Part shown: in pieces, positions 39,266 to 47,770 of the stretch | Numbering within the stretch: the first letter of the stretch is position 1 | How the letters are laid out: each line of letters starts with the position of its first letter | NCBI RefSeq assembly: GCF_003399625.1 | Contig: NZ_NBXA01000007.1 | Coordinates: 1-64,000 of the forward strand | Length of the DNA stretch: 64,000 nt | Source: Subtercola boreus | GTDB taxonomy: Bacteria > Actinomycetota > Actinomycetes > Actinomycetales > Microbacteriaceae | Direction of reading: 5' to 3' | The notes under the pieces: model-generated | What the model saw: only the letters and a program-made list of their open reading frames with translations | What the model was told of the DNA's origin: nothing | Databases searched by the model: none | Translations under genes and position numbers: made by a program

Positions 39266-40687
39266 GTGACATTAGAAGCGTACATTCGGATCATTCGCAA
39301 GGGATGGATCCTGGTCGTCGTTTGCGCTCTCATCGGCATCGGTGCCGGAGCTGCAGCGGCGATCCTGACGACTCCCCAGTACCAGGCGACCACGACGATG
39401 TACGTTTCCGTGCAGACCTCCGACCAGCCGAGCGTCAACGACCTCAGTTCGGGTAACTCGTACGCACTGGCGAAGGTGAAGTCGTACGTCGACATCATCA
39501 CCAGCGCTTCCGTGCTCGACAACGTGGTCTCCGACCTCGATCTCTCGATCACCAGCCGGCAGCTCGCGTCGAAACTCTCGGCCTCGTCGCCGACCGGAAC
39601 GGTCATCATCGAGCTGACCGCCACCGATCCGAACCCGCAGACGGCCGCCAACATCGCGAACGCCACGGCTGACAGCTTCAGCAACTCGGTCATCAACCAG
39701 CTCGAGACCCCCGAGGGCAGCACGGCCAGCCTGGTCAAGGTGCAGGTCGTCGACAAGGCCCTGCCGGCTGCGGCACCGGCCAGCCCGTCAGTTCCGCTCG
39801 ACCTGCTCTTCGGCTTCATTGTCGGCCTCGTCTTCGGCGTCGCCGCCGCCTTCCTCCGCTCGACGCTCGACACCCGTGTTCGCGGCGTGCACGACGTCGC
39901 CGCGGTCTCCGACGCTCCGCTCATCGGTGGCATCAGCTTCGACCCGGAGTCGAACACCCACCCGCTGCTCGTGCACACGGATCCGCGGAACCCGCGCGCA
40001 GAGGCCTTCCGGGCGCTGCGCACCAACCTGCGCTTCGTGAACGCCGGTTCCGACAACCGTGCGTTCGTGGTCACCTCCTCCATCGCCGGTGAGGGTAAGA
40101 GCACCACCTCCGCCAACCTGGCCCTGGCCCTGGCCGAGACCGGCGTGCGCGTCGTGCTGATCGACGGCGACCTGCGGAAGCCCCGCCTGGCCGAGTACAT
40201 GGGTCTCGAGGGTGCCGTCGGCCTCACCGACGTTCTCGTCGGCAGCGTGCCGCTGGCCGACGTGCTGCAGCGCTGGGGCAACCGGGAGCTCTATGTGCTG
40301 CCGGCCGGCCGCATTCCCCCGAACCCGAGCGAGCTGCTCGGCTCCGACGCGATGCAGAACCTCCTGCAGGCGCTGAACGAGCAGGTCGACTACGTTCTCA
40401 TCGACGCGCCGCCTCTGCTGCCCGTCACCGACGGCGCGATCATCTCCAGCATGACGGCCGGTGCGATTCTGGTCGCCGGTTCCGGCAAGGTGAAGAAGAC
40501 CGAGCTCGCCCGTGCGCTGAACTCCCTGACCAGCATCAACAGCAAGGTTGTGGGCGTCGTGCTGACGATGCTGCCGAACAAAGGCCCCGATTCCTACAAC
40601 AACGAGAAGTACGGCTACTACGGCGCAGGCCCCGTCGAGGAGGAGCCGGAAAACGCCCCGGCCCGCCGTCGTCGCGGTCGCAAGTAG
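39266..40687 (+). CDS. Wzz-BY-kinase fusion, copy 3
   Basis: Layout and motifs match the other two copies: LEAYIRIIRKGWILVVVCAL at the first helix, a second helix near residue 180 (LLFGFIVGLVFGVAAAFL), SSIAGEGKSTTSANLA, VVLIDGDLRKP, YVLIDAPPLLPVTDG, and the tyrosine tail SYNNEKYGYYGAG followed by ARRRRGRK. The 473-residue size is like copy 1. It stands alone, divergent from the Pro/Thr-rich protein, without its own phosphatase. It may form mixed complexes with the other two or act at another stage or on another polymer. The GTG start has GAGAGGG before it. Confidence 0.92.
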   Translation: MTLEAYIRIIRKGWILVVVCALIGIGAGAAAAILTTPQYQATTTMYVSVQTSDQPSVNDLSSGNSYALAKVKSYVDIITSASVLDNVVSDLDLSITSRQLASKLSASSPTGTVIIELTATDPNPQTAANIANATADSFSNSVINQLETPEGSTASLVKVQVVDKALPAAAPASPSVPLDLLFGFIVGLVFGVAAAFLRSTLDTRVRGVHDVAAVSDAPLIGGISFDPESNTHPLLVHTDPRNPRAEAFRALRTNLRFVNAGSDNRAFVVTSSIAGEGKSTTSANLALALAETGVRVVLIDGDLRKPRLAEYMGLEGAVGLTDVLVGSVPLADVLQRWGNRELYVLPAGRIPPNPSELLGSDAMQNLLQALNEQVDYVLIDAPPLLPVTDGAIISSMTAGAILVAGSGKVKKTELARALNSLTSINSKVVGVVLTMLPNKGPDSYNNEKYGYYGAGPVEEEPENAPARRRRGRK

Positions 40688-40704
40688 GCCCTTTCTGCGC
40701 AAAA

Positions 40705-40710
40705 TAGACT
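40705..40710 (+). promoter_or_regulatory. -10 hexamer of a probable leaderless promoter
   Basis: TAGACT ends seven bases before the GTG start of the membrane protein gene, and no Shine-Dalgarno is visible. Confidence 0.45.
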
Positions 40711-40717
40711 GGCTGGT

Positions 40718-41389
40718 GTGAATATACGGCCGGCTCGCGTCCTCCGCGGGCTGGCCTCTGCCTTCATCGCGGTGTTCGTCTCCGTGCTCTCGCATGTCGC
40801 CGGTGGGGGAGGGTCTCCCGGTGCTGTCGGCACCGCGCTGGCCTTCGCGTTCTCCAGCGTCGTCTGCGTGGCCTTCGCCGGCCGGTCGCTCTCCCTGCTG
40901 CGACTCTCGATCTCGGTCATGTCGAGCCAGGTCATCCTGCACACCCTGTTCACCGTCGGTGCGGCAAGCACGGCGACGGTCGCCGTGGGCACGATGCAGC
41001 ACCATGGCGGCGGGTTGCTGATCGTCTCCGACGCCGTTGGCGGTGTATCCGGTGACGCCGGCGGTGCGATGGCGGGTGGCCGGGAACCGATGCTGCTGGG
41101 AGCCCTGACTGCCCAGCTGTGCTCCGGCATGTGCATCGCGCATCTCGCCGCCGCACTCGTCACCATTCTGGCGCTCAGGCGAGGTGAGAGGGCTTTCCGG
41201 GGCCTCGTGGCCCTCGCCGGCCTTCGGTTTCGGCGTCTGCTCCGGCCTCTCTTCGTCGAACCGACTCCCGTCACACGCGTCGACAGAGCAGAGTGGTCGA
41301 TCGTCCGCGATCACCACCGCGACCTGGGCGTGTTCCTGCAGAGCGTGTGGCGGCGTGGTCCTCCCGTGTGTGCGCGTTTCGCCCACTGA
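40718..41389 (+). CDS. Integral membrane protein of the copper pair
   Basis: The 223 residues contain about four helices (AFIAVFVSVLSHVAGG, VGTALAFAFSSVVCVAFAG, ISVMSSQVILHTLFTVG, AHLAAALVTILAL). The middle contains MQHHGGG and QLCSGMCIAH, whose His, Met and Cys residues could bind metal. The C-terminus is Arg-rich and cytoplasmic. Proteins of this type commonly precede CopC-like genes in actinobacteria, as here, where the CopC gene follows 55 bp later. A copper transport or sensing role is inferred from that neighbour only. Confidence 0.65.
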   Translation: MNIRPARVLRGLASAFIAVFVSVLSHVAGGGGSPGAVGTALAFAFSSVVCVAFAGRSLSLLRLSISVMSSQVILHTLFTVGAASTATVAVGTMQHHGGGLLIVSDAVGGVSGDAGGAMAGGREPMLLGALTAQLCSGMCIAHLAAALVTILALRRGERAFRGLVALAGLRFRRLLRPLFVEPTPVTRVDRAEWSIVRDHHRDLGVFLQSVWRRGPPVCARFAH

Positions 41390-41444
41390 TTCCACACACA
41401 GAACATCGGTTGAGCCACGCGTTGCCGAAGAGAAGGAACCACGC

Positions 41445-42074
41445 ATGAAGAAGATCTCCGTCCTGCGCGCAGGAACGGCTGCAGCGGCACTCGCGGTCGC
41501 CGTCGGACTGGCCGTGCTGCCCGCCGGCAGCGCCTCGGCGCACGACTTCCTGGTCAGCAGTTCGCCCGCTGCAGGTTCGACCGTCACGGCGCCGCCCAGC
41601 AACGTGAGCCTGACGTTCAACGACCTCGTGCTCGATCTGTCGGGTGACGGGTCGTCGTCGATCGTCGAAGTCACGGGACCGGATGCCACGACCACTCATT
41701 TCGAAACAGGATGCGCGAGCATCCTGGGCCGGACGGTGAGCGTGCCGGTCGCCCTCGGAGATGCCGGGGTCTATGCGCTGAGTTGGCAGATCGTCTCCTC
41801 CGACGGGCACCCGGTGAGCAATTCGATCACGTTCACGTACGCACCGCCGGCGGGCGCGGTGGCGGCTGCGGGCACGGCTGCGGCGCCGGACTGCGGGCGG
41901 GCGGGCACCAGCACGCTCGGTGCACTTCCGTCGACGACCACCAGTGCCAGTGATGGCGCAGCAGGCTGGTTGATCCTCGCCGTCGCCGGAGGAATCGTGG
42001 TGCTCGCCGTGCTCGCGGTCGGTGTCGTGCTCCTCGTTGCGCGGCGCAGAGGGAAGTCGGAAGAAAAGTCCTGA
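41445..42074 (+). CDS. CopC-domain copper-binding protein
   Basis: A signal peptide of about 30 residues ends AGSASA, so cleavage would leave a mature protein starting HDFLVSSSP. This places a histidine at the N-terminus, as in the copper site of CopC. The beta-barrel domain continues with VSLTFNDLVLDLSG and ends with QIVSSDGHPVSNSITFTY, which has the conserved Asp and His of the same site. A low-complexity linker and a C-terminal helix (AGWLILAVAGGIVVLAVLAV) anchor it outside the membrane. ATG with AGAAGGAACC is the start. It should bind copper(II) in the periplasm-like space. Confidence 0.88.
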   Translation: MKKISVLRAGTAAAALAVAVGLAVLPAGSASAHDFLVSSSPAAGSTVTAPPSNVSLTFNDLVLDLSGDGSSSIVEVTGPDATTTHFETGCASILGRTVSVPVALGDAGVYALSWQIVSSDGHPVSNSITFTYAPPAGAVAAAGTAAAPDCGRAGTSTLGALPSTTTSASDGAAGWLILAVAGGIVVLAVLAVGVVLLVARRRGKSEEKS

Positions 42075-42114
42075 CCGGGGCAATCCGGTCTCACGGATGC
42101 TCCGAATAACGTGT

Positions 42115-42160
42115 TGTAGGGCATCCGGTGACCAACTGCGATGGGAACCATCGCCCTACA
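42115..42160. repeat. Long intergenic stem-loop
   Basis: TGTAGGGC (42115-42122) pairs with GCCCTACA (42153-42160), and inside it GATGG pairs with CCATC around a GAA loop. A second hairpin (CTCTGCGG, 13 bases, CCGCAGAG) lies at 42180-42208. They may be a terminator for the CopC gene or a regulatory RNA structure. Confidence 0.45.
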
Positions 42161-42258
42161 TGTTCAGAGGCTGAGCGTTCTCTGCGGTTGACACCCCTCA
42201 CCGCAGAGGGCGCTTGGTTTCGTTAACGGCTGCCGTGGTTCTGCAGCTTGCCAAACAT

Positions 42259-42274
42259 TCGAATGTATGTTCGA
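42259..42274. promoter_or_regulatory. LexA (SOS) box, near-consensus
   Basis: TCGAATGTATGTTCGA differs at one base from the actinobacterial LexA consensus TCGAAC-N4-GTTCGA. It lies 8 bp before the ATG of the radical SAM gene, where bound LexA would block transcription or initiation. Confidence 0.75.
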
Positions 42275-42282
42275 CTGGCTCC

Positions 42283-43389
42283 ATGAGATGGAGCGGCCAG
42301 CAACTCGGTGTGGAGAGCACTTCTGCGCTGCCCGGTCTCGCCCAGCTCGACAACCTGGTGCGCTCCGTGACGACGCCCGAGTTCGCAGGCATCACGTTCC
42401 ATGAGGTGCTGGCGAAGACGGCGCTGAACCAGGTTCCCGGCCAGAGCCGCATGCCATTCAGCTACACCATCAACCCGTACCGGGGCTGTACCCACGCGTG
42501 CACGTACTGCTTTGCGCGGCCCACCCACACCTACCTCGATCTCGATTCCGGGCAGGATTTCGACAACCAGATCGTCGTGAAGGTGAACGTCGCCGAGGTG
42601 CTGGCCCGGGAGCTCGCGAAACCGTCGTGGGGGCGACACCCCGTGGCGCTCGGTACGAACACAGACCCCTACCAGCGGGCGGAGGGGCGGTACCGGCTGA
42701 TGCTTGGCATCATCCGTGCCCTCGCAGAATCGGGTACGCCGTTCTCCATCCTGACCAAGGGCACGTTGCTCCGGCGAGACCTCCCGCTGCTGGTCGAGGC
42801 CCAGCGCTCGGTGAGCGTCGACGTGGCGATGTCGATCGCCGTGTACGACGATGAGCTCCAGCAGTCCGTCGAGCCCGGCACGCCGTCGGCGAAGGCTCGG
42901 CTGGCGACCGTCCGCGCGGTTCGCGACGCCGGCATCGACTGCTCGGTCTTCGTGATGCCGGTGCTGCCTCACCTGACCGACACGACGACGCACCTCGACG
43001 GTGCGCTGGCGCTGGTGAAGGAGGCGGGCGCGACGAGCGTGCTCCACTCTGCCCTGCACCTCCGGCCGGGGGTGAAGCCGTGGTTCCTCGAATGGCTGGG
43101 GCGCGAGCATCCGGAGCTCATCGATTCCTACCGGTCGTTGTACCCCGGCACGAGCGCGTACGCGCCCAAGGAGTACCGCCAGTGGCTCGGGCGACGGATC
43201 GCCCCGCTGGTGGCACGCCACGGGCTGGCACGGGGCGTGGAGGATCCGGCGACCGGGGGAGTGCGTTCCAGGGCGCTCGGGCTGCTGCCGCAGATGGATG
43301 ACGAGCGCACGTTCACTCCCCGCCGTCCGGGCGTCCCGGCAGCGGGCGGCACCGGTGCAGGTGGGGCGTCCGCCCCGACCCTGTTCTGA
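42283..43389 (+). CDS. Radical SAM protein, SplB/Rv2578c-like
   Basis: The 4Fe-4S motif is CTHACTYC, a C-x3-C-x2-C (Cys69, Cys73, Cys76). It is followed by VKVNVAEVLARELAKPSWG and LGTNTDPYQRAEGRYRLMLG, typical of the family related to spore photoproduct lyase and Rv2578c of mycobacteria. The reaction is unknown; a role in DNA repair or in modifying another molecule is possible. The LexA box directly upstream points to induction by DNA damage. An open frame extends upstream to 42214, but the ATG at 42283 is preferred because earlier codons run through the LexA site. Confidence 0.88.
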   Translation: MRWSGQQLGVESTSALPGLAQLDNLVRSVTTPEFAGITFHEVLAKTALNQVPGQSRMPFSYTINPYRGCTHACTYCFARPTHTYLDLDSGQDFDNQIVVKVNVAEVLARELAKPSWGRHPVALGTNTDPYQRAEGRYRLMLGIIRALAESGTPFSILTKGTLLRRDLPLLVEAQRSVSVDVAMSIAVYDDELQQSVEPGTPSAKARLATVRAVRDAGIDCSVFVMPVLPHLTDTTTHLDGALALVKEAGATSVLHSALHLRPGVKPWFLEWLGREHPELIDSYRSLYPGTSAYAPKEYRQWLGRRIAPLVARHGLARGVEDPATGGVRSRALGLLPQMDDERTFTPRRPGVPAAGGTGAGGASAPTLF

Positions 43390-43396
43390 CGACGCC

Positions 43397-43402
43397 TAAG
43401 GT
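43397..43402 (+). promoter_or_regulatory. -10 hexamer of a leaderless promoter (thymidine kinase)
   Basis: TAAGGT ends six bases before the GTG start of the thymidine kinase gene and no Shine-Dalgarno is present. Confidence 0.45.
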
Positions 43403-43408
43403 TGTCTG

Positions 43409-44017
43409 GTGGCAAAACTCTATTTTCGGTACGGCGCGATGAACAGCGGCAAGAGCACGGCGCTGCTCCAGGCCGCCTACAACTACGAGGAGCGCGGGCA
43501 CCGCGTGCTCATCGCGAAACCGGCGACCGACACGAAGGGCGACCGCTCGATCGTCTCGCGCCTGGGTGTCGTTCGCGATGTCGACTTCCTGGTGGCACCG
43601 CAGCAGGGTCTGCGTGATGTGTTCCTCGCGGAACGGGAGCGTTTCCGCGAGGCTGGCGCGGGCGACGTCAGCTGCCTGCTGGTCGACGAGGCGCAGTTCC
43701 TCACGGCGGGGCAGGTCGACGACGCTCTCCGCATCGCCCTCATCGACGATGTGCCGGTATTGGCATACGGGATCCGCACCGACTTTCTGACGGCCGCCTT
43801 CCCCGGCAGCGGACGGCTGCTCGAGGTCGCGCACAGCCTCGAAGAACTGAAGACGATCTGCCGCTGCGGCCGCAAAGCGATCTTCAACCCGCGGAAGGTC
43901 AATGGCCACTTCGTCTTCGACGGCGACCAGGTGGCGATCGACGGCGACGAGGTCACCTATGAGGCCCTCTGCGGCGTCTGCTACCTCGAGGAGAGCGACG
44001 GCCGTCTCTCGGCCTGA
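43409..44017 (+). CDS. tdk: Thymidine kinase
   Basis: It phosphorylates thymidine to dTMP for salvage. The P-loop is GAMNSGKST at residues 9-17, the second motif LLVDEAQFL holds the catalytic acid, and the zinc-binding cysteines occur as CRCGRKAIF and CGVCY, as in type II thymidine kinases. The 202-residue length is normal. The GTG start is 19 bp after the radical SAM gene and has its own leaderless-type -10. A strong terminator follows. Confidence 0.94.
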   Translation: MAKLYFRYGAMNSGKSTALLQAAYNYEERGHRVLIAKPATDTKGDRSIVSRLGVVRDVDFLVAPQQGLRDVFLAERERFREAGAGDVSCLLVDEAQFLTAGQVDDALRIALIDDVPVLAYGIRTDFLTAAFPGSGRLLEVAHSLEELKTICRCGRKAIFNPRKVNGHFVFDGDQVAIDGDEVTYEALCGVCYLEESDGRLSA

Positions 44018-44064
44018 CCAGCCCCCGTCGGCCTGACGGTCCGCTCAGACACCGCCCACAACCG

Positions 44065-44100
44065 AAAAGAGGAAGGCCCCCGCAGGGGACTTCCTCTTTT
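44065..44100 (+). terminator. Rho-independent terminator after tdk
   Basis: AAAAGAGGAAGGCCCC pairs with GGGGACTTCCTCTTTT (one bulge) around a four-base loop and ends in TTTT. It also reads as a terminator on the other strand for tRNA-Pro. Confidence 0.85.
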
Positions 44101-44119
44101 CATTCTTTAGCAAACACGG

Positions 44120-44193
44120 TCGGGGTAACAGGATTTGAACCTGCGACCTCGTCGTCCCGAACGACGCGCGCTACCAAGCTGCGCCATACCCCG
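44120..44193 (-). tRNA. tRNA-Pro (anticodon CGG)
   Basis: The minus strand folds as a full cloverleaf: CGGGGTA at 5' pairs with TACCCCG near 3', the D-arm contains GGCGCAGCTTGGTAGCGC, the anticodon arm is CGTCG-TTCGGGA-CGACG with anticodon CGG, and the T-arm is CAGGTTCAAATCCTG. The discriminator is A. CCA is not encoded. Confidence 0.95.
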
Positions 44194-44271
44194 ATCGTCA
44201 CACTCACCGGCGCGAACCGGCTCGAACAACCTACTTAGAATAGCCGACTTTTTGAGGGTCCGCGACCGCCG

Positions 44272-45207
44272 TCAGCTGTCGGTGGCCGGCACCAGCGTCA
44301 GAAGGGTGGCTTCGGGCAGGCAGGCGAAACGAACGGGGGCGAAGATCGAGGTTCCGAGACCCGCGGAGACGTTCAGGAAAGCGGATCGGGCTCCGCGCCG
44401 CCAGACGCTCAACCCCTTCACCTGTCTGCGTGGGATGTCGCAGTTCGTGACCAGGGCGCCGAACCCCGGCACGCAGACCTGGCCGCCGTGGGTGTGTCCG
44501 GCGAAGACCAGCTGGGCCCCGTTCGTCACGAATGAGTTGAGGATGCGCTGGTAGGGCGCGTGAGCGACGCCGACGGTGAGCGTGAAAGATCCGGTGGGCG
44601 CGTCGTCGTCGCTCTCACGCAGACCCTCCAGCGAAGCCGAGGCGGCCTCGAGCTTGTCATACCCACGATGCGGGTCGTCGACTCCGAAGAACTCGATCCG
44701 GGTGCCGTTGACCGTGAGCGTCGAGGCGCTGTTGTCGAGATCGGCCCAGCCCAGCGAGGCGAACAGGGCGTGCTCGCGATCGATGTCGAGCCTCTGCACC
44801 TTCTCGGGGCTCTTCGACGGGCCCATGAAGTAGCGGAGCGGATTCTTGAACGACGGCGCCCAGTAGTCGTTCGAGCCGTTGACGAAGACGCCGGGGATGC
44901 CGCGGAAGGGCTCCAGGGTGCTCGCCAGAGCGTCGTAGGCGTCGATGTGGCCCAGGTTGTCGCCCGTGTCGACGATCAGGTCTGGCGTCAGCCTCGCGAG
45001 GGCTCTCACCCACCGCTGCTTCCGGTGCTGGAACGGGGCGAGGTGCAGGTCTGACAGGTGCAGCACCCGGATCGGGTCGGCACCCGGTGCGAGAACCGGC
45101 ACGCTCACCCGTCGCAGGGTGAAGAGCTTCCGCTCGACCAGTGCGCCCCAGGCGAAGGCGCCGAGGCCCGCGGCCGCTCCCAGGCCAAGGACGGACTTTA
45201 CGGACAT
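44272..45207 (-). CDS. Metallophosphoesterase, membrane-anchored
   Basis: One N-terminal helix (VLGLGAAAGLGAFAWGALVE) is followed by a calcineurin-like domain with LHLSDLHLAPFQ, VDTGDNLGHIDA, NGSNDYW, VGVAHAPYQ and FAGHTHGGQVC, the five metal-binding blocks of the family. The substrate may be a lipid or cell-wall precursor; UDP-diacylglucosamine hydrolases of this type are known, but the substrate here is inferred. The ATG at 45207 lies inside the last codons of the PBP gene (10-bp overlap), so the two are translated together. The 311-residue length is typical. Confidence 0.9.
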   Translation of the reverse strand: MSVKSVLGLGAAAGLGAFAWGALVERKLFTLRRVSVPVLAPGADPIRVLHLSDLHLAPFQHRKQRWVRALARLTPDLIVDTGDNLGHIDAYDALASTLEPFRGIPGVFVNGSNDYWAPSFKNPLRYFMGPSKSPEKVQRLDIDREHALFASLGWADLDNSASTLTVNGTRIEFFGVDDPHRGYDKLEAASASLEGLRESDDDAPTGSFTLTVGVAHAPYQRILNSFVTNGAQLVFAGHTHGGQVCVPGFGALVTNCDIPRRQVKGLSVWRRGARSAFLNVSAGLGTSIFAPVRFACLPEATLLTLVPATDS

Positions 45208-47717
45208 GCCACCAGCGTCACGTTCGTCGTGGACTGGTTGTACGAACCCGCTCCCGGAGACTGGCTCACCACCGTGTTGGGCTTGCACGACGCGTCGGTG
45301 CTCGCCTGCACGGTGACGTTCCAGCCCTGCCCCTTCAACGCATTCGCTGCGGCTGCGGGGGCCTGGCCCGAGACGTCGGACAACGGCTTCTGCTTGCCGT
45401 TGCTCGTGAACACATCGATGTCGGAGTTCTTCGGGGCGCTGCTGCCGGCCGCCGGATCAGTGCCGGAGACCTGCCCGGCCGTCTTGTCGGAGTCCTGCTG
45501 CCCTGCGTCGCTCGCGCTGAAGCCGGCGTTCTCGAGCTTCGAGATCGCTGCGTCGATGGAGAGGCCCGAGACATCCGGAACTGTCACCGTCTGCGCGGTG
45601 CTGAGGATGCGGGACGGTGCCGGGAAGGAGTCTCCGCCATAGGAATCACCGATCTGCTTGTAGAAGTCCTTCCACATGTACAGGCGCGACAGCCCGCTGC
45701 CGACGTTGCCGCTGCCGGATCCTGCCACCGTCGTCTTCCGGATGGACACGTCCCCGGTGACGTTGCCGACCCACGATGCCGAGACCAGCTTCGTCGTTCC
45801 GCCGACGAGCCAGACATCCTTCTCGTTGTCACTGGTTCCGGTCTTGCCGAAGTGCGGGGTACCGTCATACGGGTTCGCGGGAGTCGCGGTGCCGCTCTGG
45901 ATGACTCCCTGCATCGCGTAGAGCGCCGCCTGCGCGATGCTCGGGTCGATGGCCTGGGTGCAGGTCGTCTGCGGGGCGGGAACGTCGGCGCCGTTCGCAT
46001 CGATGATGCTCGTGATGGCGACAGGCGAGCAGTAGGCGCCCTTGTTGGCGACACCCGCGTAGGCGGCGGCCATGGTGAGGGGAGCGATCTCGTTTCCACC
46101 CAGCACGATTCCGTAGGGACCGTTCGCCAGGTCGTTCCCGTCGGCGCGGTGCACACCGAGCGACTTCGCAACGTTGGTGATGTCACAGAGGTCGAGTTTC
46201 GAGGCCATCACCATGAAGGCGTTGTTGACGGACTCCTCGAACTGCGTGAGCACGGGTGCGCGGCCGCCGGACTCTCCAGCGTCGTTACCTGCGACGTACT
46301 TGGCCGGTCCCGAGTCGCCGCAACTGTTGGTGAAGCGCCCGAAGGTCTGGTTGTTCGCTCCGTTCACGATGTCGCCGAGCGAATGGCCGGTCTGGAGCCA
46401 GTTGATGATCGTGAAGAGCTTGAACGAGGATCCGGGCTGGAATCCTGTCGAACCACCGTATTTGTAGTCGGTGTTGTAGTTGATCGCCGTCGACGTGGCC
46501 GGGTCGGAGTTCGGGTCTTCGCTGTAGGTCTTGTTCTGGGCCATGGCGAGCACCTTGCCGGTGCCGGGCTCGACCGTCGTGAAGGTTCCGCCGATGTCGA
46601 GCTTGTCGCTCGAGTACGGCACGTAGTTGTTCACCACGTCGAATGCCTTCGACTGCAGCTGCATGTCGAGGGTGGTGTAGATCTTGTAGCCGCCGGTGTT
46701 GAGGTTGTGTGCGCGCTCCTCGTCGGAGGCGCCGAAGGTCGGATCCTGCTCGATGATGCGCTTCACGTAGTCGCAGAAGAACCCGGCGCCGTAGACGGCG
46801 GTCTGGCAGCCGGTCGAGGGCTGCGTGATGTTCGGGGTCACAGCGGTGGCGACGGCCTCGTCGAACTGAGCCTGGGTGATGGTGTGCTCTTTGAGCATCG
46901 ACGGCAGGATGTCCTTGTCGCGTCGCGCCTTGTTGTCTGCGGTGTGTGCGTCGTCGATGTCGATGCGGAGCGCCTCGGGCTCGTTCACGATCGCGATGAG
47001 ACTCGCGGCCTGCGGAAGCGTGAGGGCGTCGGCATTGACCCCGAAGTAGTACTGCGACGCGGCCTGGATCCCGTACACCCGACCGCCGAACAGCGCGATG
47101 TTCATGTACCCGAGGAGGATGTCGTCCTTGCTGTACTCCTTCTCGAGACCGATGGCGAGCTTGGCTTCCTTCAGCTTGCGGTCGGTCGTCTGGGCGGTGG
47201 CCTCTGCATAGGCGGCAGCCTGGGCGGCCGGATCCTGGATCGCCTCTGCCCGCTGCACGAGGATGTTCTTCACGTACTGCTGCGAGATCGTCGAGGCGCC
47301 GGAGCTGATGCCGCCGGACACGAAGTTGCCGACCAGGGCGCGGAAGGTGGACTGCACATCCACGCCGCCGTGCACATAGAACCGCGGATCCTCTGTCGAG
47401 ACGAGGGCATCCTTCGCGAACTGGGAGATCTGGTTCCAGCCGACGGTCTGCCGGTTCTGCTCGTAGAACGAGGCGAGGAGCACATCGGAGCCGTCGGGGT
47501 TCTTCGCGTAGACACTGGAGGTCTGCGAGAGAGCATCGGGCTTGATGTAGCTGGGGAGGTTCTCGAACACGCCGATAGAGTTGTTCGCGGCAAGACCGGT
47601 GATCGCGAGGGCCGGAGTGACCATGGCTGTGACGAGTACGCCGACCAGCGCGCTCATGCCCACAAGGCCAAGGAAGGCTCCGACCGCGCCGCTAACCTTA
47701 CGTTTTGGGGCAGACAT
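45198..47717 (-). CDS. Bifunctional class A penicillin-binding protein with two PASTA domains
   Basis: It polymerises and cross-links peptidoglycan at the outer membrane face. After one helix (residues 13-36), the transglycosylase domain shows STEDPRFYVHGGVD with the catalytic Glu and GASTISQQYVKN. The transpeptidase domain has the nucleophile in PGSSFKLFT, SVNNAF, and HFGKTGTSDN. Two C-terminal PASTA repeats (VPDVSGLSIDAAISKLENAG and SDVSGQAPAAAANALKGQG) probably bind uncross-linked muropeptides. The ATG start is preceded by a TAGGCT -10 seven bases upstream, indicating a leaderless message. 839 residues. Confidence 0.95.
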   Translation of the reverse strand: MSAPKRKVSGAVGAFLGLVGMSALVGVLVTAMVTPALAITGLAANNSIGVFENLPSYIKPDALSQTSSVYAKNPDGSDVLLASFYEQNRQTVGWNQISQFAKDALVSTEDPRFYVHGGVDVQSTFRALVGNFVSGGISSGASTISQQYVKNILVQRAEAIQDPAAQAAAYAEATAQTTDRKLKEAKLAIGLEKEYSKDDILLGYMNIALFGGRVYGIQAASQYYFGVNADALTLPQAASLIAIVNEPEALRIDIDDAHTADNKARRDKDILPSMLKEHTITQAQFDEAVATAVTPNITQPSTGCQTAVYGAGFFCDYVKRIIEQDPTFGASDEERAHNLNTGGYKIYTTLDMQLQSKAFDVVNNYVPYSSDKLDIGGTFTTVEPGTGKVLAMAQNKTYSEDPNSDPATSTAINYNTDYKYGGSTGFQPGSSFKLFTIINWLQTGHSLGDIVNGANNQTFGRFTNSCGDSGPAKYVAGNDAGESGGRAPVLTQFEESVNNAFMVMASKLDLCDITNVAKSLGVHRADGNDLANGPYGIVLGGNEIAPLTMAAAYAGVANKGAYCSPVAITSIIDANGADVPAPQTTCTQAIDPSIAQAALYAMQGVIQSGTATPANPYDGTPHFGKTGTSDNEKDVWLVGGTTKLVSASWVGNVTGDVSIRKTTVAGSGSGNVGSGLSRLYMWKDFYKQIGDSYGGDSFPAPSRILSTAQTVTVPDVSGLSIDAAISKLENAGFSASDAGQQDSDKTAGQVSGTDPAAGSSAPKNSDIDVFTSNGKQKPLSDVSGQAPAAAANALKGQGWNVTVQASTDASCKPNTVVSQSPGAGSYNQSTTNVTLVACP

Positions 47718-47724
47718 AGAGCGA

Positions 47725-47730
47725 AGCCTA
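47725..47730 (-). promoter_or_regulatory. -10 hexamer of a leaderless promoter (class A PBP)
   Basis: TAGGCT on the minus strand ends seven bases before the ATG of the PBP gene. Confidence 0.45.
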
Positions 47731-47770
47731 AGTCACAAACCTGAGAAATTCGATATTGAGGAGATGCCCC

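Noticed and set aside
39788-41695. 635-codon minus-strand frame across BY-kinase copy 3, the membrane protein and CopC
   Set aside because: It spans three supported plus-strand genes and their intergenic gaps, and is low complexity.
45141-47744. 867-codon plus-strand open frame opposite the class A PBP gene
   Set aside because: The minus-strand PBP has all catalytic motifs and two PASTA domains; the opposite frame has biased composition and no recognisable domain.
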